Origin: Euphorbia lathyris
Lineage: Eukaryota; Streptophyta; Magnoliopsida; Malpighiales; Euphorbiaceae
NCBI RefSeq assembly: GCF_963576675.1
Contig: NC_088916.1
Coordinates: forward strand, 5,905,001-5,969,000
Direction of reading: 5' to 3'
Length of the DNA: 64,000 bases
The position numbers were made by a program, and so were the translations under genes. Positions 22,344 to 32,173 of the stretch are shown one piece after another (the first letter of the stretch is position 1; each line of letters begins with the position of its first letter). The notes beneath the pieces were generated by a model, which worked only from the letters and a program-made list of their open reading frames with translations, did no database searches and was not told the DNA's origin.

Positions 22344-23777
22344 ATGAATTGGGAGGCTAATGAGCTAGCTCAACTAGCCTCTAGTTTGAAAATGTCAGAA
22401 GAACTCACCCATAAGTTGATAATGATCAAGAAGCTCAGACATCCTTCCATCATGGAGAGGGGAATTCAAGTGGAGACATTCAATACAGATGTTAATCTAG
22501 CTAGTGACTGGAGGAGTCCCATTAAGGAGTATTTGTCGAACCCAGGAAGACGAGTACGTTATTCCCTCAAGATTAGAGCATTGAACTTCTTATTGATAGA
22601 AGGTGACTTGTACCGCAAAAATGTAGATGGACTTTTGCTGAAATGCTTAGGATTTACAGACAGCATGGAAGTTATGAAACAAGTCCACGAAGGAGTACGT
22701 GGAGCTCATCAGGCAGGCATCAAGATGAAGTGGCTCATCAGGAGACATGGTTACTTCTGGCCATCTATGCTGAAGGATTGTATGTCTTATGCAAAAGGAT
22801 GCCGCCAATGCCAAAGATATGGGAAGATTCAAAGAGTTCCTGCAGATGAGATGTACGCAGTTGTCAAACTATGGCCCTTCAGAGGATGGGCAATTGATTT
22901 GATAGGGAAAATTTATCCTGCATCATCAAAAGGGCACAACTTTATGATCGTGGCAACAGACTACTTCACAAAATGGGTGGAAGCCTTACAAATGAAGAAA
23001 GTGGACCAGAGAGATGTTGTGAAGTTCATCAAGGAGAACATCATTCACAGGTATGGGATCCCTCAGTCAATTACCACAGATCAAGGAACCATGTTCACCT
23101 GAGAAAAGATGAAGGACTTCATGGAAGATTATGGAATCAAGTTGTTGCACTCTACTCCTCATTATCCCCAAGCTAATGGTCAAGCTGAGGCCTCCAACAA
23201 AGTTCTCATCAACATCCTTGAAAAGATGATCGAAGATAATCCCAGGGAATGGCACGTCTTACTTTCAGAAACTTTATGGGCATACAGAACATAAAAAAGG
23301 AGTGCCACAGGCGTCAGTCCTTTCTCATTAACATATGGACATGATGCCGTGCTTCCTATGGAGGTAGTAGTGCCGTCCCTCAAAGTAGCCAGACAAAATG
23401 AACTCACTCCAGTAGAATACACAGAAGCTATGATGATGGAACTGGAAGAATCTGATGAAGCTAGAATGCAAGCACTTGATCGAATGATTGCCCAGAAAAA
23501 GAAAGTAACCAAAGCATACAATAAGAGAGTGAAGAAAAAGACCTTTGAAAAATGAGATATGGTTTGGAAACTCATCTTACCAGTCGGGAGTAAAGATAGA
23601 GCATATGGAAAATGGTCTCCAAATTGGGAAGGACCATTCAAAGTCTTCCAAGTTCTAAAAGGAAACTTTTATTGGTTAGCTAGCTTGCAAGGGGAACCAC
23701 ATAAGAGGTTCATCAATGGAAAGTACCTCAAGAAGTTCTATCCCACCCTTTGGGAACTGAGGGAGCATCAGCCATAG
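22344..23777 (+). pseudogene. Gypsy integrase, interrupted by three stops
   Basis: The frame contains the HHCC zinc module (HEGVRGAHQAG ... CMSYAKGCRQCQ) and the catalytic core WAIDLIGKI, ITTDQGTMF and QAEASNKVL, so the D, D, E residues are all present. Stops at 23101, 23293 and 23553 cut it; the three open pieces lie in the same frame, so these are point mutations and not shifts. The C-terminal part keeps WSPNWEGPFKVFQVL and a GPY-like region ending KKFYP. There is no chromodomain, in agreement with a non-chromovirus. Confidence 0.9.
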
Positions 23778-24016
23778 AATATAAGCAATATGCATTTGAT
23801 GTAATGCAAAGCAATTTCAATTTGAAAATTGTAAAGCTGGCTTATAGCCGCTATTCTGTTTGCAATAAAATAATAGCAGGCCGCAAGGCCGCAATTTATT
23901 CATCATTCGATGTCTTTCAAATATGTTTAACAAAGAAATCTATCTAGAAGGGAATCAAATCAAACATCCTCTAAATCTATGGTCTTCAGATCTTCCCAAC
24001 AAACCCGAGAAGCAGA

Positions 24017-24376
24017 TTAAAGTTTTTGACGTTCGGCAGCCCATGCTTTAGCTTGGTCATAGTTTGATCTCAAAGAGTTTGCCATGAGCCCCTTGCTCTC
24101 CCACCTATCTTTCTGGAGTTGGCGCAAATTTTCACCTTGGACTATCGAGCTCATCAGTTCATCTTCAATTATCTTCAACAGTTTTTTGACTTCTTCCATC
24201 TTTTTATACCTTTGATCGATCAATTCAATGGAAGACTCAACTTCTTGGTCAGCAATAGAGTTACTTTCACACAACTTCTGGTAAAGGAGGTGATCGGAGG
24301 CATACGAATCTAACTTGTCACTTAAAAGGGCCAACTGAGGTTTCACAGCAGAGTAATCAGAATGACATGAGTGCAC
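24017..24376 (-). CDS. Antisense coiled-coil ORF in the 3' region of the Tat element
   Basis: A 119-codon minus-strand frame, free of stops, lies in the 240-2200-bp zone between integrase and the 3' LTR. Its composition is protein-like, with heptad-like Leu/Ile/Glu/Lys spacing suggesting a coiled coil (LIDQRYKKMEEVKKLLKIIE, RWESKGLMANSLRSNYDQ). Several Tat-group elements, for example Grande, carry an extra antisense gene at this place, so it is probably the residue of such an ORF. I recognise no catalytic domain, and the start is arbitrary because upstream frames are broken. Its function is unknown. Confidence 0.55.
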   Translation of the reverse strand: MHSCHSDYSAVKPQLALLSDKLDSYASDHLLYQKLCESNSIADQEVESSIELIDQRYKKMEEVKKLLKIIEDELMSSIVQGENLRQLQKDRWESKGLMANSLRSNYDQAKAWAAERQKL

Positions 24377-24394
24377 TTGAGGTCTTTAAATCCT

Positions 24395-24800
24395 TCATCA
24401 AAATAGGAATCGGTTGTGCACGTATGTTTGGAGACTTCTATCAAAGGTACAAGCGAGCAAAGAATTGGTAGTGCATTGATGTCCACAACAGCTTCATTGA
24501 CAACTTGAATTGGTGATGCGATTACAAGAAACTTGTTGGCACCTTGATTAAAGGAAACCGATCAATGATTGGTCCGAGCAAAATAGGAATCGGTTGTGCA
24601 CTTATGTTCAGAGACTTCAAATCCTTCAAAATAGGAATCGGTTGTGCACTTATGTTCAGAGACTTCTATCAAAGGTATAATCGAGCAAAGAGTTGGTAGT
24701 GCAATCACGAAGAACTTGTTAGCATTGTGATTAAAGGAAACGGATCAATCTAGCATTGTGATTAAAGGAAACCGATCAATGATTGATCCGGCCGTCAATC
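24395..24800. repeat. Degenerate direct repeats in the gypsy 3' region
   Basis: The word caaaataggaatcggttgtg occurs three times (near 24400, 24580 and 24632). It is followed by variants of acttctatcaaaggta and by gattaaaggaaaccgatcaa, itself present three times. The block looks like local tandem duplications without coding value. Confidence 0.7.
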
Positions 24801-26014
24801 CTTGCTAGTGGTAAGCGTTTCGTCACGAGGAACTGATTTGATTGAAAAGAATCTGCCGAGAGGCTGCAATGAAAAAAAAAACATTCGTATATAAATCACC
24901 ACCAATAGTCAAAGGATCACAATGGAGAAGAAAAGTGTGAACAAACAATTTCACAATTGTTGCAGCATGATTTGGTTTCTGTTTGTCACTACCAGGCGGT
25001 CTTGCACAGATGGAGGTCTTATCGCTGAGTTAAGAATGAACCAGCAAAACAACTGCTTCTGCTTCCTGTTCTCTTTAGCAACACAATAAACTGGAACCGT
25101 CTGTACTTGGAATGGTTATAACAATGGTTTTGCCGGCTGCTGGGATCTTGAAGAATAATGGATTGGAGGTTGAGAAGAAGGTCACGACTTTCACTGCTGA
25201 CATGAGGGAGGCAAGTATGAAAATCAAAGATTGGAATGATGAAAAGCTTGCCGGCGCTGCTGCATAACTCCAGGTAAGTAAAACCAAAATCAATCTTTAA
25301 ATCATGGTATTTAAAGATGTACGATAAGGTGCGAATTTGTCCTATTTGTCTTTGTATAGGATTCTATTCAGATACAGAATAAGATAGTGCAGTTTGGTTT
25401 GATTTGAATTTTTTTTTACATTTACAAATTAGTTTATTTATTTATCTATCTATGTATCTAGACGGATGTATGGTTTTAATTAGTCTGAGCTTCATTTGTT
25501 TTTTTGGGGCTTTAGGTGTTTGTTTTTAGCTATGATTTGTTTATCTATTTTGATTTCTTTATGTTTTTTTTTTTTTTTTTCTTTTTCCCTTACTCTTAAA
25601 GATTCTTCCGTAATTAGTTGTTAGATTAGTTTTAACTTCATATTATTTATATTTATTTATTTAGTTTGTCCATTCCAATTGAATCAAAACTCTGATTTCC
25701 GGTATTATATTTCTTGTTTCACTGATTGTATTGGTTTTCTTTTTTAAGAAGTTTAATTACAATGGAAAACTAGTTCTTATTTACTTTTTATTCAAATCAA
25801 ATTTCTTAAGTTTTTAATTAGGTCTTTAGCTTTTCTGTTTTGCTTTCCGTTTTTATCAGTTTTCTTTTTAAAGTTTTATTTCAATTAAATTTCTTAATTT
25901 GTCTAATTTTATTTTAACTTTATGCATTTCAGATTTTACGGAGTCTAAAAGATTTTTTGGTTAGGGACCAAGCATAAATTTTTGTCTCTCAAATCCATGC
26001 TTATGGGGGGCAAT
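24801..26014 (+). other. 3' non-coding region of the gypsy element with a possible intron
   Basis: At 25271 CAG|GTAAGTA is a perfect plant 5' splice site. A long T-rich stretch follows and ends TTTATGCATTTCAG| at 25932, a perfect 3' site. Upstream, a short plus-strand frame with MREASMKIKDWNDEKLAGAA ends just before the donor. The polypurine tract GGGGGG lies at about 26005-26010. Whether the 659-bp segment is spliced cannot be told from sequence alone. Confidence 0.45.
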
Positions 26015-26699
26015 TGTTTGCACCATAAATAATTTTTGGCTTTTAATTATTTTTAATATATTAATTGGCCTAATTTCGTCTAAATAGATCTTCCAATAGG
26101 GAATACCGGGGGGAAAACTATTTTCGAGGATGAACCTCAAGGGGAACCTAAGGTAAATCAAAGGGACATCAAAAGGCCAATTAATATTTTAACGTGTATT
26201 TTTATGAGCCAATTAGAATGCAGGAAAGTTAGAAAGCGTCAATTTCATCGTGGAAGTCAAAGTGGAGCGGTTACTCAATGTGGTGGAGAATGTGGATTAG
26301 TGGAAAGAAGCAGGAAGTTACGTCCAACATCTATAAAAGGAAGGAATCACGATGAACAAAACCTAATCAACCAACTCAACAAACCCAAGAAAAAACTCTA
26401 GCAAATTATCCTTAGACTTCAGCATCTTTAGATTTCTCAGTTTGTTCCCTTAGTTTCAATTTTTAGATCTAAAGTTCATTCATTTCCCAGTACATTTATT
26501 TTATTTTATTTGTTGTTCAATCGTTTCTGTAAGGTCGGTATCGTTTTGATAATCGAATCTTTGGAATTTTACGGTCTCTTTTATTCCATACAATCGTTTT
26601 GATAATTAGAAGTTAGAAAGCACACTCAATTTCATTCCATAGTTTGATAATACTATAATTATCTGGCACGCCTACAATTTCCCACGAAAGAGCCAAACA
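26015..26699 (+). repeat. 3' LTR of the Tat-type gypsy element
   Basis: The 685-bp LTR is followed by the TSD CAAGC. About 16 differences from the 5' LTR were counted by eye, mostly transitions plus a few indels. Confidence 0.95.
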
Positions 26700-27017
26700 C
26701 AAGCTTTTCAGGGACTACTCATGGGAATCAAACGGACCTGTAACCAAGGAGTTATAAATTTTCAAATATTGTTGCAGAAACAAAAATTGGGAAACAGACC
26801 TCAAAGATAGGAAGCAAAATCGATCGCCTAAGGCAGCTTAACTTCCTCACCAGGAATAAAAGCTTCTAACCTTCACAAAGGTTCAGACATTGGGGTACGG
26901 CTGGCCACCTGCCCTAAACAATCGGAGAAGTCCTAAGTAAACCAGGTTCTAAAAAGTTACTTGCTAAAAGATATAATGCATTAGTAAAAATAGTTCTGGA
27001 AAGAAAAGGGTTCATCT

Positions 27018-27395
27018 CCAAACAATGAAGCCTCGTCTTCATCAAACCAATGAAGCCTCGTCTTCATCAAAGATAATGAAGCCTCGTATTCATCTCCAAA
27101 CAATGAAGCATCGTCTTCATCAAAATAATGAAGCCTCGTCTTCATCTCCAAATAATGAAGCCTCGTCTTCATCCAAATAATGAAGCCTCGACTTTATCTC
27201 CAAATAATGAAGCCTCGTCTTCATCTCCAAATAATGAAGCCTCGACTTCATCTCCAAATAATGAAGCCTCAACTTCATCTCCAAATAATGAAGCCTCATC
27301 TTCATCCAAATAATGAAGCCTCGTCTTCATCCAAACAATGAAGCCTCGTCTTCATCAAAGTAATGAATCCTCGTCTTCATCATAGAAATAACGAA
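27018..27395. repeat. Minisatellite based on AATGAAGCCTCGTCTTCAT
   Basis: About fifteen copies of a roughly 17-30-bp unit, core aatgaagcctcgtcttcat with spacers tccaaat or ctccaaat, are arranged head to tail. The core is partly self-complementary (gaag ... cttc), so both strands give low-complexity frames, which should not be taken as genes. Confidence 0.9.
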
Positions 27396-27429
27396 GTCTC
27401 GCCTTCACAAATGCAAAGTAAAAACACTT

Positions 27430-27880
27430 TGGAAAATGAGTAAAGGCTAAAAAAGCAAATGCCTAGAGTGTCAAAACCCCCCACAAAATGCACAAAAGTC
27501 CCTAAATGGCTGATCATTCTTACTGATCCCTAAGGGCGGGTCATTCTCCTCAATATGGCAGAACTGAAGAAAAGAAGTCCCTAAGGCGAATCATAATCTT
27601 ATGTGGTAGGAACAAATGGTCCCATAAAGGGCGGGTTATTCCCTTTCTAAAGGAAATATAACTCTCAAGAAGCCCCTAGAGGCTAACAATGGATACGGTT
27701 GGCCACCTATCCACAAGGAAGCAAAAGCCCCTAAAAGTGCATCATATCCATATATGATCCCACATAGGGCGGATCTTGTTCATAAGATCCCACATAAGGA
27801 AGCCCCTAAAGGCGCATCATTTCCATATATGATCCCCCATCTAGGGCGGGTCCACTTTCCTCCAAGATAGAAAAATAAAA
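27430..27880. repeat. Degenerate repeats with AGGGCGG(A/G)TC words
   Basis: Phrases such as ccctaaaggcgcatcat, tccatatatgatcccacat and agggcgggtc recur at irregular spacing through this block. It lies between the minisatellite and the polypurine tract of the older LTR element. No coding signal is seen. Confidence 0.6.
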
Positions 27881-27931
27881 CATCATTTAGACAGCCTTAA
27901 AGAGCTTTTTATACCTTTAGGGGGGCTTCTG

Positions 27932-28737
27932 ATAACAACCCAAATTATTCTTGAATAAGGAATAAAGGAAAATTAATAGAAATAATGGCAAACCATTATT
28001 CCTTCTAAAAGAGATATTTACGCATGATTAATGTGGAATTAATGATAATTAATGCAAGATTAATGCAGGGGTGAATATGCACATAATGAAGAAAAGGAAG
28101 GAGTTTCTAGCATTATGCCACACCACGTGGACCATGGAGAGATACGCCATAACGAGATACGCTCGATGAGAACGAGTAATGGAGACCCGCCATTGTTCCC
28201 AAGGAGAGCATACATACGCCTTGACGGATCTAAGAATATCAAAAGGCGCCTTTATTACCATCCATGAATGAGAATAAATACAATTAAATGGCAATTAATA
28301 GCCATTAAAGGGGAATAAAGACTTGACTATTCGAATACTCCAACTCTGAGGGTTTCAAGGATAAATGCTGGGATTAATGGAGAATTGATAACAATTAAAG
28401 ATGAGTAATGACATGACTGTTCATCTACATCTCCATAACATCCATTAATAAGCTAACAGTCATACTTGAATAAGATCAGTAACCACCATTAATGAGGCAT
28501 TAATGGAGACTTTCTAGTTACCAAGAGTTACAACTACATTAGTATAAATAGCTTGCATCCCAAGCTATTGAGGTACACTTACTGATTCTCTACTTTTGTG
28601 CTTACAGTTTATTCTCAGAAATATTACTGACTTTGGCATCGGAGTGTCCCCGGCCGATCCCAACGGCGCCTCACAGGGAAGTGCTCCGATCAAGGATTTT
28701 TCCACAAGTTATCACTTGGTTTGTAGGTTTGTTCCAA
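27932..28737 (+). repeat. LTR of the older element
   Basis: It starts TGATAACAACCC right after the polypurine tract. A TATAAATAG box is present near 28540, followed by a GC-rich downstream part (gtgtccccggccgatcccaa, cggcgcctcacagggaa) of the style seen in Tat/Ogre-type LTRs. A 60-codon frame inside it is not considered a gene. Confidence 0.7.
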
Positions 28738-28754
28738 CAATGTTCTTCAATTTC

Positions 28755-29250
28755 TATCAAGGTTGTAAAAAATGTTAGGCACTAGTTGGACGGACAGGGC
28801 CCTCGAAGATTAATCGGGGATTAGTCAGAGATTAATCGAGGATTAATCGGATTTGTATTTTTTATTTATTAATCAACAAATTATTATATAAATACAATTA
28901 AAATATGTATTATACTATCTAAAAATAATAATATAAAATTATTTAATATAGAAAAACACGTATATTTGTAACATATATATCTTTAAAGTTGTGCAAACAT
29001 CAACATTTCAATAACAATATCATTGAAATAACTTAAAAGTGAATTATAATAAAGCAAAAAAACAAATTCACAATTAAAAATGCTTTTATTCATTATCGTT
29101 TAGGCGGTACCTAGGCGGTGCCGAGGCGGCTGAAAATCGCCCATGAATCAATAAAACGCCTAGAGGGACTAATTAGAAAATCGGGACGCATTCTCGATTT
29201 CGAGCGCCTAGGCGGGGCCTAGGCGGCATTCGTTTCGAACAGTGATTTCT
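28755..29250. mobile_element. Non-autonomous hAT-like element with CCTAGGCG motifs
   Basis: The segment begins ttgtaaaaaatgttaggcac and ends gaggcgg/cctaggcg-rich with gcggcattcgtttcgaacag. Multiple (g)cctaggcgg words and near-inverted ends match a very common plant MITE style. TSDs were not resolved and the class is tentative. Confidence 0.4.
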
Positions 29251-31202
29251 ACCCATGATTTTTCTTTCCAAAATCTGTAGTGAAGTAATGGGTAAAATTT
29301 GAGTATTTTCGGGAACTAACTTGAGCAATGCATACACAAATTTGCTATAAATAGGAGCTTAGTTCTTCCTTTACAATCCCCAATCAAATCAAGAAACAAA
29401 CGAATAATAAAAAAAACAATCAATCAATCAATTAAACTCAACAAAATTATTTCTTAATAACCTTTAATTTCAGGTCTACTACCTTCAATTTCAGGTTTAA
29501 GTTCGTCTCATCAATTTCCAATTCTCAATTTCAGCTCAAAAGTCATACTTTCCTATAATTATTTCTTTAATTTCAATCAATAAACTTACAATTCGATCAT
29601 TCAAACTCTTTAATTTAATCCTATTATACAATTCCCAATCATCGATTCCCATCATTCTGCTTATTCAATAATCTGTCATTATCATCTTCAACATTAGCTT
29701 TAAGCTTTAACTCACAAATCGAAACACTCAAACTCCCATTTTCGTGACATTTTCTGTTTGCGAATCTCTTCTAAATCATATTTACAGTCTATTCATTGAT
29801 GCCAATTAATCGAAGCACCTAGAACCAATCTTTTGGCAATCATTGATTTCAAAATCAACTCAATTTCCATTATACAATTGTCTATCTAGTTATTTTCGAA
29901 ATTTTATTCCGGCCACTATGAGCATTCACTACAAAATCGATACAAAATTCTTCATTGATATCCAGACTATAAACTTTAGTTTTTATTTCATTCAAAACGA
30001 GCCCCTATACCGAGGGTTTCATTGCATAAAGTTGCCGCTGCTTACTCGATTTTATACTCATGAGCCGATGAAATTAATCAATTTGATTTCTAGAAAATAT
30101 CCATTTTTTCCTTTAATCGTTAAAACGATATATCACCAAGTCCAATTTCTACAGTAATTTCGACAAGTTCCAATCCATTTTGCAAGCATTCCAGTGACAT
30201 CAACGTCTATTTGAAGGCTTCAACGATAAGTTTGATCCTTTATTTAATTGCATATTTATTTCAATTATCGTTATGCATAAGTTATTACAATTTTGCAACG
30301 TATATGATGCTTGATCAATTCGTTCATTTCAAATTACGCCTGTGAGTTGTAATTTCATGTTTATATTTCACCTCTATAATAAAAAAAATAGAAAAATTAT
30401 AATATCAATAAAATAAAGAACAAAAATAGAAAAAAAAAACATATCTGTGTTTAGTTGTTTTTATTTTATTTTCAGTCCTTGCATCTTCTGTTTAATCATG
30501 CTATTTTTAGAATTCAGGTTTAAGCACATTCATCGTATTAATTACAATTATTTCATTAATTGCTAAAAATATTTATTATTTTCAGAGAAAATAACTCTAG
30601 CGTACCCACATTTATACATTTTTTCCCATGCACGCGTCACCAATACATCGATAACTCCATCAAACGACAGTTGAAAACCGTCGTCCCAAACAAAATTAAA
30701 CTCTCATGGGGCTCGTTGTCGTTTTATGATGCTTCCTATGACGGTTGCATTCTGTCATTTGAAATAATCTCACATGACATCAGTCTATTTGTACATTGTC
30801 ATCTTGCTCATATTCCAATGAGGTCATATTTATTATTCTTGTCACCTATATGACACGTGAATGATAGCCTATTAAATAAAAATGTAATTTTTTTTATTGG
30901 AAATTGGCTTATTGATTAACGCGATGACATTTTGCATATTGATCTTTCGTTGTAGCATGTTTCAAATGACATACGTCTTAATGAATTATGACAATGGATT
31001 TTTGTTCAAATGATAGATTTTATTCATTATTCGTCGTCATATTTTTTTTAGATGACAATTTTTTAAATTCAATGGAGGGTTTCTGGTTTTTATTCAAATT
31101 GGTATAGAAACCAATTTCATGTTTTTATGTGAATAATGAACTAAACATACTTGTACACATAAAATTTTACATATAAAAAATTTAAATTCAATTAGAGATA
31201 TA
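29251..31202. other. AT-rich region with promoter-like patch, no gene recognised
   Basis: A CTATAAATAGG box at about 29346 is followed by a C/A-rich leader (caatcaatcaatcaa), like a start of transcription from a host promoter or an LTR. Downstream frames (for example 29843-30157) match no family I know and have the composition of chance ORFs. A CACGTG lies at 30853. The right end CTATT (31203-31207) is the TSD of the next copia element. Confidence 0.4.
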
Positions 31203-31207
31203 CTATT

Positions 31208-31440
31208 TGTAAAAGATATTAAGTTACAAGCTGAAGTGTAGATTTGAGGATATGCCAGCTGGCAAATCTGTTAGACTTTATACTGAGTAGTTACCATATT
31301 TTACGGTTGATGAATAAGGCATGTTCACTTTACTTTACCTTTACCTTTTGTATATATAGACTTTTCTGTGTTCAATGTAAAAGGTAAGAGAGTATGAAAT
31401 GCAATTACCAAATTCTTCTTCCTCTCCATTTGTTTTAATA
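31208..31440 (+). repeat. 5' LTR of the young copia element
   Basis: The 233-bp LTR runs from TGTAAAAGATATTAAG to TTTTAATA. The 3' terminus is TA, not the usual CA, in both LTRs. A TATATATAGAC box lies near 31350. Confidence 0.95.
31349..31358 (+). promoter_or_regulatory. TATA box in the copia LTR
   Basis: The GTATATATAGAC context lies some 80 bases before the LTR end, a normal position for the promoter of a short copia LTR. Confidence 0.5.
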
Positions 31441-31452
31441 TAGTATCAGAGC
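31441..31452 (+). other. Primer binding site of the young copia element
   Basis: TAGTATCAGAGC immediately follows the LTR and differs by one base from the standard tRNA-Met site TGGTATCAGAGC. Confidence 0.85.
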
Positions 31453-31453
31453 T

Positions 31454-32173
31454 ATGGTTAATACAAAGGGAGGAAGAAATCGAAAACCTCAATTAACAGT
31501 TGAACCTGAAGGAGTTGCAATTGAAGACGATTTCGAAGAAGAAATCGAAGAAACAGAAGATTCAATCTCAGATTCAGAAATGAATCGCAGAGATGAGAAC
31601 CGTAGAGAAGAAAATCATACAAATCAACAACACAATTCAAGTTCATCTTGCTCAAATCACGATAATCCAGGAGCTATCTTAGTAAGTAACCTACTTACTA
31701 ACAACAATTATTTTCTATGGAGTCATGCCATGACAAGAGCGCTTACGGTTAAAAAGAAGCTATGATTCATACAATCTGATGATCCGTCACCGGCAAAGAA
31801 TACTCCGGCGTATGATACCTGGAAGGAAGCCGATTGTCTTGTTATTGCCTGGATCCTTAATTCTATTCATAAAGATTTTGCAGAGTCTTTCACTTTTGCT
31901 TCATCAGCTAGATCTCTATGGAAGGAACTGGAACAACGTTTCGGAGACAATAATTCCCCAATGATTTTCAGAATTAAAAGGCAGATACTACAAACAATAC
32001 AAGGTAACCAGTCAGTTTGCTCTTATTTTTCTAATCTCAAGAAATTATGGGATGAAATGAGTATATTGAGACCTTTACCTGAATGTCAATGTGGAGTGGT
32101 TGCTGATTGTGTTTGTAATGCTTTTAAGAGAATAGTTGATATGAATGAAGAGGATAATTTATGGGACATATGA
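31454..32173 (+). pseudogene. Copia gag, one stop and C-terminal deletion
   Basis: ATG 31454 opens MVNTKGGRNRKPQ. An acidic N-terminal stretch leads into the gag core (NNNYFLWSHAMTRAL; SLWKELEQRFGDNNSP; SNLKKLWDEMS). TGA at 31763-31765 interrupts it, and the frame continues unchanged afterwards. At DMNEEDNL the frame ends abruptly. The next frame, from 32161, starts GHMIQEVYKLL, which looks like the second half of a zinc knuckle (GH-x4-C-YKL with Cys replaced by Val). The intervening gag tail and the CxxC half are therefore missing. Confidence 0.85.

Larger units (their letters stand above)
7068..26699 (+). mobile_element. Full-length Ty3/gypsy retrotransposon, Tat-type (non-chromovirus), with nested copia
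   Basis: The LTRs at 7068-7750 and 26015-26699 both start TGTTTG, end CA and are flanked by CAAGC (7063-7067 and 26700-26704), a perfect 5-bp TSD. Plus-strand domains run gag, protease, reverse transcriptase, RNase H, a second archaeal-like RNase H, then integrase, an order and extra RNase H diagnostic of the Tat group. The polypurine tract (GGGGGG) sits just before the 3' LTR. Without the nested copia (9419 bp plus its 5-bp duplication) the element is about 10.2 kb. The LTRs differ at roughly 2-3 % of positions by eye. Many stop codons and frameshifts mean it cannot move on its own now. Confidence 0.95.
26700..28737 (+). mobile_element. 3' end of an older LTR retrotransposon (interrupted by the gypsy element)
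   Basis: Sequence after the gypsy TSD leads through repeats to a polypurine tract (aggggggcttc) directly before an LTR starting TGATAACAACCC at about 27932. The LTR ends near GTTCCAACA (28737). No coding domains are left and no matching 5' LTR was found to the left of the gypsy element, so the 5' part is deleted or lies outside. Confidence 0.7.

Noticed and set aside
23180..23641. A 153-codon minus-strand frame.
   Set aside because: It is antisense to the integrase core; composition and lack of motifs indicate a shadow frame, unlike the isolated antisense frame at 24017-24376.
27018..27395. Regular repeats that could suggest a CRISPR-like array.
   Set aside because: Unit and spacer lengths vary, spacers are repeats themselves, and the context is a plant retroelement; this is a minisatellite.
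29843..30157. A 104-codon frame after a TATA-like box at 29346.
   Set aside because: No family resemblance, AT-driven composition (Phe/Ile/Tyr/Lys), and no splice or start context that would support a gene.
18537..31452. TATCAGAGC-type sites as possible tRNA genes.
   Set aside because: They are 12-13-base primer binding sites next to LTRs; no cloverleaf surrounds them. No tRNA, rRNA or other structured RNA gene was recognised in the window.
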